Origin: Acinetobacter sp. XS-4
GTDB lineage: Bacteria > Pseudomonadota > Gammaproteobacteria > Pseudomonadales > Moraxellaceae
Assembly: GCF_023920705.1 (NCBI RefSeq)
Contig: NZ_CP094657.1
Span: forward strand, 2,170,001 to 2,234,000
Length of the DNA: 64,000 bases
Direction: 5' to 3'
Both the position numbers and the translations under genes were made by a program. Below the pieces are notes generated by a model. The model did no database searches. It worked only from the letters and a program-made list of their open reading frames with translations, and was not told where the DNA came from. Positions 26,834-36,472 of the stretch are shown piece after piece. Numbering within the stretch: position 1 is the first letter of the stretch; every line of letters starts with the position of its first letter.

Positions 26834-26926
26834 ATTATTTAAAATTAAATAATAAATACAAAAATCAAATACTTAAAATTATAAATAAAATTAGAGTTAG
26901 AAAACAAACTCAGCTTGATGTTCCTT

Positions 26927-26964
26927 TGAAACTCAAGTATGTTTCAATGAAACGAATATGAAAC
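26927..26964. promoter_or_regulatory. probable enhancer-binding site (UAS) for the sigma-54 activator
   Basis: Four copies of TGAAAC or its complement occur in 38 bases: TGAAAC (26927), GTTTCA (26941), TGAAAC (26948) and TGAAAC (26959). They form two overlapping inverted repeats. They lie about 95-145 bp upstream of the -24 element and directly before the activator start, allowing both activation and autoregulation. Confidence 0.6.
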
Positions 26965-26971
26965 ACATGAA

Positions 26972-28240
26972 ATGGCAAAGTTAAATTTTGAGTCAGAACA
27001 AGATTTTTTTATTTTATTTAAGCAATTAAAAGCTTTATTCCCAAATGCGAGTCTGTTTTTGGCAGACACAACGACTCAAGCAATTCATTATAAATTTAAT
27101 ACAGACGATATTTCTGTTGAGAGCATGGCAGCACTTACTCAAGACCATCACAATCAATATCTCGAAGTTAATACTCCTAAAATGAGAAAGCGATTCATCT
27201 ATCAGGAAAATGATATTTATATTGCCGAGCATCGCATTATCGGGAAATTGCATATTCTACAGCCCGTTAGCATAGAGAATGACCTTGCTGAAACAGAGCT
27301 AACAGAACAACTCCAAGATTTAGCCAAGGTTTTTAATAGTTGCTCACCAGAAATGGCTCGTATGTTTTCAATCATTCAAAGAGTTGCTATTACTGAGTTT
27401 CCAGTGCTTGTCCGTGGCGAATCTGGTAGCGGTAAAGAACTTGTAGCACAAGCCATTCATGATTATAGCCAACGTAAAAATAAGATTTTTGTAGCGATTA
27501 ACTGCGCAGCTCTAAATTCTAATATTTTAGAAAGTGAACTCTTTGGACATGTTAAAGGTGCTTTCACGGGAGCAATTCGTGACCATAAAGGCGTGTTTGA
27601 ACGTGCCGCAGGCGGCACACTGTTTCTGGATGAAATTGCAGAGATTCCCTTAGAGCTTCAAGCTAAATTATTACGGGTTTTAGAAACAGGTGAATTTACT
27701 CCAGTCGGTGGTGAAAAACCGATTCAGGCCAATGTCCGAATTATTACTGCAACACATAAAGCTTTACGCGAAGAAGCTAAGGCTGGGCGTTTCCGTCACG
27801 ATCTACTCTATCGTTTACGCGTAATTCCAATTTTTATACCACCACTTAGAGAGCGGAAAGTCGATATTCCTCTCATTGTCGATCAGATTTTAAAAGAAAG
27901 CTCAACCCAACTCGACACAATGCCTCGACACGTCAATCAAAAAGCTATGCAGATTTTGCTTAACTATGACTGGCCGGGGAATGTTCGTGAGCTTAAAAAT
28001 ACATTGCTTTATGCTTTAACCATGGCCAATGGTACGGTTGAAATTGAAGTTGAAGACTTACCGAATGAGCTCTTAAATGCTGAGGATTACGTTAAATTAC
28101 CCGACACAAATACGGAACTTAATCCGGAAAATGTACAAGCAGCTTTAGAAAAATATAATCACAATTTGAATATGGTCGCCAATATTTTTGGAATTAGTCG
28201 CACGACTCTTTGGCGATATAGACAAAAACATAAGCTTTAG
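26972..28240 (+). CDS. sigma-54-dependent activator of sulfide oxidation (FisR-like)
   Basis: A 422-residue AAA+ activator. Residues 1-120 are a sensor region without receiver similarity. The AAA+ domain spans about 125-360 with Walker A GESGSGKE (149-156), the sigma-54-contacting GAFTGA loop (196-201) and Walker B GGTLFLDE (214-221). A Fis-type helix-turn-helix lies at about 380-422 ([18 protein letters not shown]). It is divergent from the persulfide dioxygenase/SQR operon with its sigma-54 promoter. The sensor half contains no Cys before C124, unlike the cysteine-based sulfide sensor FisR of Cupriavidus. Confidence 0.9.
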   Translation: MAKLNFESEQDFFILFKQLKALFPNASLFLADTTTQAIHYKFNTDDISVESMAALTQDHHNQYLEVNTPKMRKRFIYQENDIYIAEHRIIGKLHILQPVSIENDLAETELTEQLQDLAKVFNSCSPEMARMFSIIQRVAITEFPVLVRGESGSGKELVAQAIHDYSQRKNKIFVAINCAALNSNILESELFGHVKGAFTGAIRDHKGVFERAAGGTLFLDEIAEIPLELQAKLLRVLETGEFTPVGGEKPIQANVRIITATHKALREEAKAGRFRHDLLYRLRVIPIFIPPLRERKVDIPLIVDQILKESSTQLDTMPRHVNQKAMQILLNYDWPGNVRELKNTLLYALTMANGTVEIEVEDLPNELLNAEDYVKLPDTNTELNPENVQAALEKYNHNLNMVANIFGISRTTLWRYRQKHKL

Positions 28241-28309
28241 GGAGGTATTTAGTTCATCTCAGGCGTATCATATTGCACTTGGTTGTGTCTGTTAATTCAA
28301 AGGCTTCGT

Positions 28310-29221
28310 ATGATTGTTCGTGATAAAAGCAATGTGTTTAAACTATTATTTGCATGGAAAGGAACAATTTTACCCAAGGTTTTACCTGCACTGAGTTTTG
28401 TTGTCCTTATTTCAGCATGTGTAGTCTGGCTCTCTTATTATCATTGGATTCAAATTCCTACTGTACCCGCGATCGGATTTACTATCTTTGGTGTGATTCT
28501 TTCGATTTGTACAGGTTTTAGAAATAACGCGTGTTATGACCGTTGGTGGGAAGGCCGCAAACTTTGGGGTGCTTTAATTGCCAATGCCAGACATATCGTC
28601 AGAGATAGCCATGTTTTATCTAATGAACAACGTGAACATTTAATTCATCAGGTATTAATTTTTAGTAATTTATTGCGTGATCGTTTACGTCAACAAACAG
28701 TTGAACCAACCAAATTTCTTGAGCATGCCTATTTAAATAACTCTTCACTTAATTATTTAAATGAGCACATTAATGCGCCTCAGTTTGTACTCGAAAATAT
28801 TCAAAAAGATTTAGTTAAAGTACTAAAAGATGGTGAAATTAGTGACATTATCTATAGCACTCTTAATCGCCATATTGTTGAACTAGGCAATATCCAAGCA
28901 GGTTGTGACCGAATTGCTGGTACGCCTTTGCCCTACTCTTATTCAGTACTTTTGCACCGTGCTGTTTACTGTTTCTGTTTCATATTACCGTTTAGCCTTG
29001 AAGCAGCTTTAGGCATCTGGACACCACTTATTGTCGGCTTAATCGCTTATATGTTTTTAGGTTTAGATGCCTTAAGTGCTCAAATTGAAGAACCTTTTGG
29101 GTTGCAAGAAAATGATTTACCGCTCGATTCTATTGTGCGTTTAATTGAACGAGAGTCTCTAAGCTCTTTAGGACAGCCATTACCCCCTATTATTGAAGCC
29201 CAAAATAACAATTTACTTTAA
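28310..29221 (+). CDS. bestrophin-like channel family protein (UPF0187)
   Basis: A 303-residue membrane protein. The ATG at 28310 has AGG eight bases upstream; nine extra codons in the longer frame start at a non-ATG codon. Family hallmarks are the N-terminal MIVRDKSN, GFRNNACYDRWWEGRKLWGA (about 75-95), the GTPLPYSYSVLLHR segment and the C-terminal DPFG-like EEPFGLQENDLPLD. Bacterial homologues are pentameric anion or cation channels. It follows the sigma-54 activator by 69 bases, with no functional link evident. Confidence 0.87.
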   Translation: MIVRDKSNVFKLLFAWKGTILPKVLPALSFVVLISACVVWLSYYHWIQIPTVPAIGFTIFGVILSICTGFRNNACYDRWWEGRKLWGALIANARHIVRDSHVLSNEQREHLIHQVLIFSNLLRDRLRQQTVEPTKFLEHAYLNNSSLNYLNEHINAPQFVLENIQKDLVKVLKDGEISDIIYSTLNRHIVELGNIQAGCDRIAGTPLPYSYSVLLHRAVYCFCFILPFSLEAALGIWTPLIVGLIAYMFLGLDALSAQIEEPFGLQENDLPLDSIVRLIERESLSSLGQPLPPIIEAQNNNLL

Positions 29222-29222
29222 T

Positions 29223-29250
29223 AAAAAAGAGCGAATCATCGCTCTTTTTT
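29223..29250. terminator. bidirectional terminator, bestrophin / aco operon
   Basis: AAAAAAGAGCG pairs with CGCTCTTTTTT around a 6-base loop. It serves the bestrophin gene on the plus strand and the last gene of the acetoin operon on the minus strand. Confidence 0.9.
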
Positions 29251-29268
29251 ATAGGCTTAACTGTCTAT

Positions 29269-30327
29269 TTATGGATGTACAATAATTTTAACTGCTGACT
29301 CATTGTTATGAATTAAGGTTTCAAAACCTTGTGAAATCAAATCATCAAGTTGAATACGCTGGGTAATAAAAGGTTCCAGATTTATTTTACCTTCTTCGAC
29401 CAGTTTAATGGTTTCTTGATGGTCATTTACATAGGCAATGGTGCCTCGTACATCAAGCTCTTTCATTACCACACTGTGCACATTAATTGATGCTGGGTGG
29501 CTCCAAATCGAAACAATAACTATAACGCCTGTTGGTTTCACTGCCGCAACCAAGGTATCTAATACTTTATTAACGCTACTACATTCAAATGCGACATCGA
29601 CACCATCGCCATTGGTAATTTTCATGACCTCAGAAACAACATCTACTTCTGACGGATCTAAAATATAATCTGCGACTCCCGACTCTTTGGCTTTTTCTTT
29701 ACGTTTTGCACTTAGCTCAGTAATGATAACCTTAAGCCCTTTCGCTTTTAAAATTGCTGAAAGCAATAACCCGATTGGTCCTGCACCGCCAACCAGAGCA
29801 ATATTACCTGCTTTAGCGCCACTACGTACAAAAGCATGATGACCAACCGATAACGGTTCAATTAAGGCTGCCTGATCTAATGGAATTTTATTGGAAATTG
29901 GATGCACCCAACGGCGTTTAACCGCAATTTTTTCCGATAAACCACCACCACGACCACCTAAACCAATAAAGTTCATATTTTTGGAAAGATGATAATTATC
30001 GCCCGGTCCAGTCGGTACATCATCCGCCACAATATAAGGTTCTACCACCACATGTTGACCAATTTCAATATCATCAACACCTTCACCTACGGCATAGACC
30101 ACACCTGAAAATTCATGTCCCATGGTAATCGGTGCAGATTCACCTGAAATAGGATGTGGATGTCCACATGGTGGAATAAAAATTGGCCCTTCCATAAATT
30201 CATGCAAATCTGTACCACAGATTCCACACCAAGCCACCTTAATACCTACAGTACCGGGAGTGATTTCTGGTTCAGGGATATCTTCAATACGAATATCGCC
30301 TCTGTCATAAAAACGTGCTGCTTTCAT
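29269..30327 (-). CDS. zinc-dependent 2,3-butanediol dehydrogenase
   Basis: A 352-residue medium-chain dehydrogenase. The ATG at 30327 has GGGAG eight bases upstream; the longer frame would start at TTG. Zinc ligands are Cys37 (CGICGTDLHEF) and His71-Glu72 (GHEFSGVV). The NAD loop is VGGAGPIGLLL (about 175-185). It oxidises 2,3-butanediol to acetoin, feeding the acetoin dehydrogenase complex encoded upstream. It is the last gene of the operon, following the SDR gene by 29 bases. Sorbitol or threonine dehydrogenase activity is less likely given the context. Confidence 0.87.
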   Translation of the reverse strand: MKAARFYDRGDIRIEDIPEPEITPGTVGIKVAWCGICGTDLHEFMEGPIFIPPCGHPHPISGESAPITMGHEFSGVVYAVGEGVDDIEIGQHVVVEPYIVADDVPTGPGDNYHLSKNMNFIGLGGRGGGLSEKIAVKRRWVHPISNKIPLDQAALIEPLSVGHHAFVRSGAKAGNIALVGGAGPIGLLLSAILKAKGLKVIITELSAKRKEKAKESGVADYILDPSEVDVVSEVMKITNGDGVDVAFECSSVNKVLDTLVAAVKPTGVIVIVSIWSHPASINVHSVVMKELDVRGTIAYVNDHQETIKLVEEGKINLEPFITQRIQLDDLISQGFETLIHNNESAVKIIVHP

Positions 30328-30356
30328 TATTATCTCCCTCAATTCAGGATGTTGTT

Positions 30357-31142
30357 TTAGCGATAGACAATTCCGCCGTCCGTTAAAATGGATTGACCTG
30401 TAATATAGTCCGAATCTTCACTTGCCAGAAAAGCAACTAATGCCGCTACATCATCTGGTGTTTGGGCTCTACCTAAGGCAATGCCTTCCACATATTTTTT
30501 ATAAGTTTCACCGATTGCTGCACCGGTAATTTCAGCAAAACGTTTATCAATGTCAACCCACATGTCTGTTCCGACAATTCCGGGGCAATATCCATTTACC
30601 GTAATACCGTGACTGGCATATTCTTTTGCCGCAGCTTGAGTGAGTGCACGTACTGCAAATTTGGTTGCCGAGTAAATACCGAGTAAAGCAAACCCATCAT
30701 GGCCTGCAATTGAGCAAGCATTAATGATTTTACCTTTATGTTGGCGTTGCTTAAATTTTGCAGCTGCAGCCTGAATGCCCCACAGCACGCCACCAATATT
30801 GATATCAACAATTTTTTGAAATTCATCTGGTGTGATATCAGCAATCGCTTGAACTTGTGCAATTCCAGCATTATTAATCATGACATCAAACCCACCAAGG
30901 GTCTGTTCAGCATGATTTATAGCGGCGTACACTTGCTCGCGGTCACTTACGTCAGCAATAAATGTGCTCACATTTACACCTAAAGCCTGAATTTCCTGCT
31001 GTACATCGTTCAGTCGATCTTGTTTCATATCGATTAGTGCAATGTGTGCCCCTTCTTGCGCTAAGCGCAGGGCAATCCCACGGCCAATGCCTTGAGCTGC
31101 CCCAGTCACTAAAACAACTTTATTTTTTAATCCCTTAACCAT
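30357..31142 (-). CDS. short-chain dehydrogenase, acetoin/diacetyl reductase type
   Basis: A 261-residue SDR. The ATG at 31142 follows GGAG by seven or eight bases; the longer frame starts at TTG. The cofactor loop is TGAAQGIG (13-20), with NNAG at 90-93. The catalytic set is Ser144, Tyr157 and Lys161 (YSATK). The [23 protein letters not shown] tail is typical of meso-butanediol/acetoin reductases (BudC). It interconverts diacetyl, acetoin and butanediol. It lies between acoL and the zinc dehydrogenase. Confidence 0.87.
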   Translation of the reverse strand: MVKGLKNKVVLVTGAAQGIGRGIALRLAQEGAHIALIDMKQDRLNDVQQEIQALGVNVSTFIADVSDREQVYAAINHAEQTLGGFDVMINNAGIAQVQAIADITPDEFQKIVDINIGGVLWGIQAAAAKFKQRQHKGKIINACSIAGHDGFALLGIYSATKFAVRALTQAAAKEYASHGITVNGYCPGIVGTDMWVDIDKRFAEITGAAIGETYKKYVEGIALGRAQTPDDVAALVAFLASEDSDYITGQSILTDGGIVYR

Positions 31143-31168
31143 GTTCAACTCCTGTAAATGTAGAATTT

Positions 31169-32572
31169 CTACATATGAATCGCTCGTTGCATTGAGGCCA
31201 AAATGGATTCATGCATGGCTTCTGATAATGTTGGATGTGGGAAAATCACTTGAGCTAAACTTTCATCAGTTGCTTCTAGATATTTAGCAATTGCAAAGCC
31301 TTGAATATGTTCGGTCACTTCATGGCCGACCATATGTGTTCCAAGTAATTCACCCGTTTCTGCATGTATCACCGTTTTAACGAAACCTGATGCATCTCCA
31401 ATTGCCAAAGCTTTGCCATTTGCGGTTAAAGAAAACTTGCCAATTCGTATAGGTAGATTCTGAGCTTTTGCTGCGTTTTCAGTTAAACCAATACTCGCTA
31501 CTTGTGGATGTGTAAAAATACAACCCGGAATCTGGCTACGATCGAGTGAATGTACGTTTTCTACACCAGCAATTTTCTCGACACATATCATGGCTTCATG
31601 GCTTGCTTTATGGGCAAGACACGGTGCTCCAGCAACATCCCCAATGGCATAAAGCCCTGCTACATTGGTTTTACAATAGTCATCAATTGCCACAAAACCT
31701 TGTGGATTCAGTTCTACACCTAAACCTTCTAGTCCTAGTCCTGCGGTATTAGGCTGTACACCAATTGCTGAAAGCACACGGTCAAAAACAAGCGTTTGAA
31801 CGTTATTTGCCGTTTCAATTACACAGTGAACTTGTCCATTTTCAATTTGAATACTTTGAACGACAGCATCGGTTAAGACTTTCATTCCTCTTTGTTCAAA
31901 CTGTTTCCTGACAAATTGAGCAACTTCTGCATCTTCTGTTGGTAAAATCTGCTTGGCTAAATCAATAAGTGTGACCTGACACCCCAAGTCTTGATAAAGG
32001 CTGGCAAACTCACTACCAATTGCACCTGAGCCTACAACCAGTAAACTTTTTGGTAACTGCTCTGGAACAAGCGCTTCTTTATAGCTCCACACATATGCTC
32101 CATCGACAGGAAGCTGAGGAACATGTCGAGCTTTAGCTCCGGTTGCCAAAATGATGTAGGGCGCACTCAAAGCCTGACTGTTACCTTGAGCATCGGTCAC
32201 TTCAAGTTTTTCTTTAGCCGTCAGCTGAGCACGACCATTAAACACAGTTACCTGATTCTTCTTCAGCAAGTAATCGATGCCTTGTACTAACTGAGCTGAT
32301 ACTTGTCGGCTATGCTGCACAAGCTTTTGAATATCAAAATCGAGTTGGGATACCTGAAAACCAAACTGTCCAGCATGTTTAAACTGGGTTGCAAGCTCTG
32401 CCCCTGCAAGCAAAGCTTTAGTTGGAATACAGCCCCAATTTAGGCAAATTCCACCTAAATGTTGCTCTTCAACAATTGCGGTTTTTAACCCGAGCTGGGC
32501 TGCACGAATTGCAGCCACATACCCACCCGGTCCCGCGCCAATCACAATTAAATCAAATTGAGCTTCTGACAT
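31169..32572 (-). CDS. acoL: dihydrolipoyl dehydrogenase (E3) of the acetoin dehydrogenase complex
   Basis: A 467-residue flavoprotein disulfide reductase. The FAD loop is GAGPGG near residue 12. The redox disulfide is Cys43/Cys48 in [14 protein letters not shown] second NAD-binding loop is [10 protein letters not shown], and the C-terminal [10 protein letters not shown] carries the catalytic His-Glu. It reoxidises dihydrolipoyl groups on AcoC. It lies 10 bases after acoC, so it is dedicated to this complex; the housekeeping E3 is elsewhere. Confidence 0.92.
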   Translation of the reverse strand: MSEAQFDLIVIGAGPGGYVAAIRAAQLGLKTAIVEEQHLGGICLNWGCIPTKALLAGAELATQFKHAGQFGFQVSQLDFDIQKLVQHSRQVSAQLVQGIDYLLKKNQVTVFNGRAQLTAKEKLEVTDAQGNSQALSAPYIILATGAKARHVPQLPVDGAYVWSYKEALVPEQLPKSLLVVGSGAIGSEFASLYQDLGCQVTLIDLAKQILPTEDAEVAQFVRKQFEQRGMKVLTDAVVQSIQIENGQVHCVIETANNVQTLVFDRVLSAIGVQPNTAGLGLEGLGVELNPQGFVAIDDYCKTNVAGLYAIGDVAGAPCLAHKASHEAMICVEKIAGVENVHSLDRSQIPGCIFTHPQVASIGLTENAAKAQNLPIRIGKFSLTANGKALAIGDASGFVKTVIHAETGELLGTHMVGHEVTEHIQGFAIAKYLEATDESLAQVIFPHPTLSEAMHESILASMQRAIHM

Positions 32573-32582
32573 GCGAGTTCTC

Positions 32583-34115
32583 CTACACCAAAATTAAAGC
32601 AGGGTTTTCAACAAACTGCTTAAAGCTGGCCAAGAATTTCGCCCCAACTGCACCGTCAATGACTCGGTGATCGCATGACAACGTCGCTGTAACAATCTCA
32701 CGAACCACGACATTACCATTTTCGACAACAGCGCGAGATTCAGAAGCACCTAATGCCATAATTGCGCCTTGCGGTGGATTAATAATGGCATCGAACTGTT
32801 TAATGCCTAACATTCCTAAATTTGAAATGCTAAAGCTGCCTCCCTGAAATTCATCAGGTTGTAACTTGCCAGTCTTGGCACGGGTTGCTAAATCACGCAT
32901 GTCATCAGAAATCTGCGCTAACGATTTTTGATTTGCGGCTTTTACAATGGGTGTAATTAAGCCGTTTGGAATCGCTACAGCTACCGAAATATCTGCTTGA
33001 GAGAACTGTAAAATTGATTGAGTCGTCTCATCAAACTGAACATTCACCTCAGGTACTTTAATCAGTGCTGCTGCCGCTGCTTTAATTAGCATGTCATTAA
33101 TAGAAAGTTTGACTTGTGGAACAGTCTCATTAATCTGTTTACGTAAATTTTGCAAAGCCTCTACGTTTAGATCGACCACTAAGCGGAAATGCGGTGCATT
33201 ACGTTTTGCAGCCTGTAACCGTGAAGCAATCGCTTTACGCATACCATTCATTGCGACAGTAGTGATTGTCGATTGTGGTCGAGCAGCACATTGAGCAGAT
33301 TGTTCATTTACCGATGCAGGATTATTACGATAGTAAACTGCCTCAACATCTTCTTTACAGACACGACCACGAGTACCTGAAACACGGCAGTCATTTAGAT
33401 TAATACCCCATTGTTTTGCTAAACGGCGTGCCACAGGTGTCGCTGAAATTCGACTATCATCAGCCGTAGATTTAACCACTTTAGCTTGAGTTTGTTGCTT
33501 AATATCTGGCCATTGACCTCCAGCAGCTTGCACAGCTTTCTGGATGTCTTGAACACTAATGCGTCCTTCACGCCCCGTACCTGTGACTTTTGCCAAGTTC
33601 ACATTGTGCTTTTCTGCAAGCTTTAACGCATGCGGTGTTGTAAACAATTCATCAGATGTTTGGCCTTGTAATGACTCTGGTACAGCATAGTCACCCTTAG
33701 CTACCTTTACAGGAGCTGGAGCACTAGCTGCTGCAGTCTGTGGTTGTTCTGCTTTTTCAACAACAGGTGCAGATGTCGCCACTGCGCTTTGTTCCAAAGG
33801 TGCTTCAGGGGCCTTAACTGCTGAACCACCTAGTGAGGCAATAAACTGCTCAATTTCTGCATCAGAAATTTCACTATCAGCACATACCGCAATAAGACCG
33901 CCGACAGGTAAAGTATCCCCATCTTTTGCTAAAATTTTACGGAGCTTTCCAGCAAAAGGCGCTTCTAATACATTGACGATTTTTGTGGTTTCAATTTCAC
34001 AAATTTCATCGCCCTTATTAAAGCTATCGCCTTCTTTAATCAGCCATTGGGCAATCGTGCCTTCTTCCATGGATAATCCCCATTTTGGGATCTCCAGCGT
34101 TTTAATTTCGCTCAT
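32583..34115 (-). CDS. acoC: dihydrolipoamide acetyltransferase (E2) of the acetoin dehydrogenase complex
   Basis: A 510-residue E2. The ATG at 34115 has GGAGG upstream and sits one base after the acoB stop. Domains are a lipoyl domain (about 3-78, lipoyl Lys45 in ETTK), an Ala/Pro linker, an E3-binding domain (about 158-194, FTTPHALKLAEKHNVNLAKV), a second E3-binding-like domain (about 222-258, ISATPVARRLAKQWGINLND), and a catalytic domain (about 285-510) ending in DHRVIDG (His483). Two peripheral-subunit-binding domains in tandem are unusual for a bacterial E2. It forms the core of the complex that makes acetyl-CoA and acetaldehyde from acetoin. Confidence 0.92.
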   Translation of the reverse strand: MSEIKTLEIPKWGLSMEEGTIAQWLIKEGDSFNKGDEICEIETTKIVNVLEAPFAGKLRKILAKDGDTLPVGGLIAVCADSEISDAEIEQFIASLGGSAVKAPEAPLEQSAVATSAPVVEKAEQPQTAAASAPAPVKVAKGDYAVPESLQGQTSDELFTTPHALKLAEKHNVNLAKVTGTGREGRISVQDIQKAVQAAGGQWPDIKQQTQAKVVKSTADDSRISATPVARRLAKQWGINLNDCRVSGTRGRVCKEDVEAVYYRNNPASVNEQSAQCAARPQSTITTVAMNGMRKAIASRLQAAKRNAPHFRLVVDLNVEALQNLRKQINETVPQVKLSINDMLIKAAAAALIKVPEVNVQFDETTQSILQFSQADISVAVAIPNGLITPIVKAANQKSLAQISDDMRDLATRAKTGKLQPDEFQGGSFSISNLGMLGIKQFDAIINPPQGAIMALGASESRAVVENGNVVVREIVTATLSCDHRVIDGAVGAKFLASFKQFVENPALILV

Positions 34116-34116
34116 C

Positions 34117-35136
34117 CTAAGCCTCCAATGTTTTTCGCACAGCTTGCTCAATACGCTCTACACTTGGAATCCATTCTTTTTCTAAAACTGGAGAGAATGG
34201 AACAGGCGTATGTGGTGGCGTGACGAGTTCAACCGGTGCTTTCAAATAGTGGAAACCTTTTTGTGCGACCAGTGCAGCAACATCATGCCCAAAGCCACAG
34301 CGTGCCGCTGATTCATCCACAATAACCACACGCCCAGTCGATGCAACAGACTCTAAAATTCCTTCTTCATCAAGAGGTGAAATTGTTCGAGGGTCTACCA
34401 CTTCAACCGAAATGCCATCTTTTGCCAGTTTGTCTGCTACTTCATTAGCGCGATGTACCATTAGTCCTAAAGCAATAATGGTCACATCTGTCCCTTCACG
34501 CGTGTAATTTGCTACACCAAAAGGAATGGTATAGGCATCATCTGGAACTTCACCTTTAATGTCATAGAGCATTTTATGCTCACAGAACACCACAGGGTCG
34601 TCATCTCGAATAGCCTGAATTAATAGCCCTTTTACGTCGTATGGGCTAGATGGAACCACAACTTTTAAGCCCGGAACCGCAGCAAATACGTTATATGGCG
34701 ACTGCGAATGCTGAGCTGCCGCAGAGAAACCTGCACCAATCATTCCACGTACAACCATTGGCGCTTTTGCTTTTCCACCGAACATATAACGGAATTTAGC
34801 AGCTTGGTTATAGAGCATGTCATGACACACGCCGTAGAAATCCATAAACATTAAATCAGCAACAGGACGTAAACCTGTTGCAGCAGCACCAGCAGCCATA
34901 CCAATAATTGCAGACTCGGTAATTGGCGTATCAATAACACGTTCTGAACCAAATTCAGTCCATAAGCCTTTGGTCACACCAAGTACACCACCGAAGCCTT
35001 CTAGCTCGTTATCTTCGGTATTTTTACCACCATGTCCACCGCGCACATCTTCACCAACAACAAAAACTGTTGGGTCGCGGCGCATTTCTGATTCAATGGC
35101 TTCTTTAATTGCATTACGAAAACTTTTATTTGGCAT
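34117..35136 (-). CDS. acoB: acetoin dehydrogenase E1 component, beta subunit
   Basis: A 339-residue transketolase-like subunit starting MPNKSFRNAIKEAI, with AGGA nine bases upstream. The 42-codon longer frame overlaps acoA and is not used. Recognisable segments are VGEDVRGGHGG, the PITESAIIGMAAGAAATGLRP region, HSQSPYNVFAAVPGLKVVVPSSP and VELVTPPHTPVPFSP. With AcoA it binds thiamine diphosphate and decarboxylates acetoin. It starts 13 bases after acoA. Confidence 0.93.
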   Translation of the reverse strand: MPNKSFRNAIKEAIESEMRRDPTVFVVGEDVRGGHGGKNTEDNELEGFGGVLGVTKGLWTEFGSERVIDTPITESAIIGMAAGAAATGLRPVADLMFMDFYGVCHDMLYNQAAKFRYMFGGKAKAPMVVRGMIGAGFSAAAQHSQSPYNVFAAVPGLKVVVPSSPYDVKGLLIQAIRDDDPVVFCEHKMLYDIKGEVPDDAYTIPFGVANYTREGTDVTIIALGLMVHRANEVADKLAKDGISVEVVDPRTISPLDEEGILESVASTGRVVIVDESAARCGFGHDVAALVAQKGFHYLKAPVELVTPPHTPVPFSPVLEKEWIPSVERIEQAVRKTLEA

Positions 35137-35149
35137 CTTTACTATTCCT

Positions 35150-36112
35150 TTAGTAAGAGACATAGACGTCGGTAAGGAGTTGTTCTGGTTTTGGATATGC
35201 CGCAGCGCGAGCTTTAGCAACTGCATCATCAACGTTTGCCTTAGATACAACATCGATCTCATCTAATTTGGCTTCATCAATTTTGCCTTTAACTTTTTCT
35301 CTGAAAATTTTCAAAGGGTCTTTATTTTCTTTAACGAAATCGACTTCCTCTTTTGAACGAATGAGGCCTGGGTCACCTTCAAAATGTCCATAAAAACGGT
35401 TAGTAATCGTCTCAATAACACTTGGACCTTCGCCACGGCGTGCACGTTCAATGGCAGTTTGAGCCGCTTCATAAACTGCAAAGAAATCGGTACCGTCAAC
35501 TTTAACGGCTGGTAAACCAAAACCTGCTGCACGACCAGCAATATCTTTGCTTCCGACTGCGTAATCATGGCCAGTACCTTCGCCAAAGCCGTTATTTTCA
35601 AAGACAAAAATCACAGGAAGTTTAAGCACAACCGCCATGTTCATTGCTTCAAAAGTAAGGCCTTGGTTTGAACCACCATCACCTGTAAAAGACAGCCCGA
35701 CACCGCCAGTTTTTAAGGTTTTTGCTGTTAGTGCTGCACCAATTGCTAAAGGAGGCCCACCACCTACAATCCCGTTAGCACCAAGCATGCCTTTATCTAA
35801 ATCGGCAATATGCATAGAGCCGCCTTTTCCACGGCACAGCCCATCATCTTTACCGAAAATTTCCAGCATCATGCCGTGAATGTCACAACCTTTTGCAATA
35901 CAGTGTCCATGTCCACGGTGTGTTGAAGTGATATAGTCTTTGTCGGTTAGGTTTTCACAAATTCCGACTGCTACAGCCTCTTCGCCGCTATATAAGTGAA
36001 TAAAACCTGGAATATCACCATTGGTATTTTCTTCGTGAAGTCGATCCTCAAATTCACGAATATCACGCATGCTTTTATATGCTGCGAGTAATTGCTCTTC
36101 CGTTAATTGCAT
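35150..36112 (-). CDS. acoA: acetoin dehydrogenase E1 component, alpha subunit
   Basis: A 320-residue TPP enzyme. The thiamine diphosphate motif GDGGSNQGLTFEAMNMA lies near residues 145-161. Family blocks are FIHLYSGEEAVAVGI, THRGHGHCIAKG and CRGKGGSMHIAD. It is the first gene of the minus-strand aco operon, which continues with acoB, acoC, acoL, the SDR and the zinc dehydrogenase. A 360-bp divergent promoter region separates it from lipA. Confidence 0.93.
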   Translation of the reverse strand: MQLTEEQLLAAYKSMRDIREFEDRLHEENTNGDIPGFIHLYSGEEAVAVGICENLTDKDYITSTHRGHGHCIAKGCDIHGMMLEIFGKDDGLCRGKGGSMHIADLDKGMLGANGIVGGGPPLAIGAALTAKTLKTGGVGLSFTGDGGSNQGLTFEAMNMAVVLKLPVIFVFENNGFGEGTGHDYAVGSKDIAGRAAGFGLPAVKVDGTDFFAVYEAAQTAIERARRGEGPSVIETITNRFYGHFEGDPGLIRSKEEVDFVKENKDPLKIFREKVKGKIDEAKLDEIDVVSKANVDDAVAKARAAAYPKPEQLLTDVYVSY

Positions 36113-36472
36113 ATCCTTTTCCTTTATTATCTTGATTTTAAAAATTCAACCAAGTTTCAAGCGAAAATCTAATTCGCTATAATTAATTAAACTCAAATTT
36201 AATATTTGATCTATTAGACTAAAAAGTTTTTATTTAAAATAATTCCGATTAAATCACTAATTTCAAAAACTTAACCAGCAAAAAATAATTAAAAAAAATT
36301 TTATTATTTTCATTGGTTTGCAAAACAAACCTTTAACCAACCTTTATTATTTTAGAATATTAGCCACATCTTGTGCTTGAATTAATTTTGATTTATTAAA
36401 AAGGTTTAAATAAATCTAAAATTCAAAAAAACAGGATTTTAAGTAAGTTTTAAATAAAATGGAATTAATAAT
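36113..36472. other. divergent promoter region acoA / lipA, 360 bp
   Basis: Very AT-rich, no gene. It holds the inverted repeat at 36315-36331 and two nearby CAACC/AACC motifs. I found no -24/-12 sigma-54 element, consistent with the unusual regulator encoded next to lipA, which lacks an AAA+ domain. Confidence 0.5.
36315..36331. promoter_or_regulatory. inverted repeat in the aco promoter region (candidate operator)
   Basis: GGTTTG-CAAAA-CAAACC is a perfect 6-bp inverted repeat with a 5-base spacer. A further AACCAACC follows. It may be a binding site for the GAF/winged-helix protein at 37616. Confidence 0.35.
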
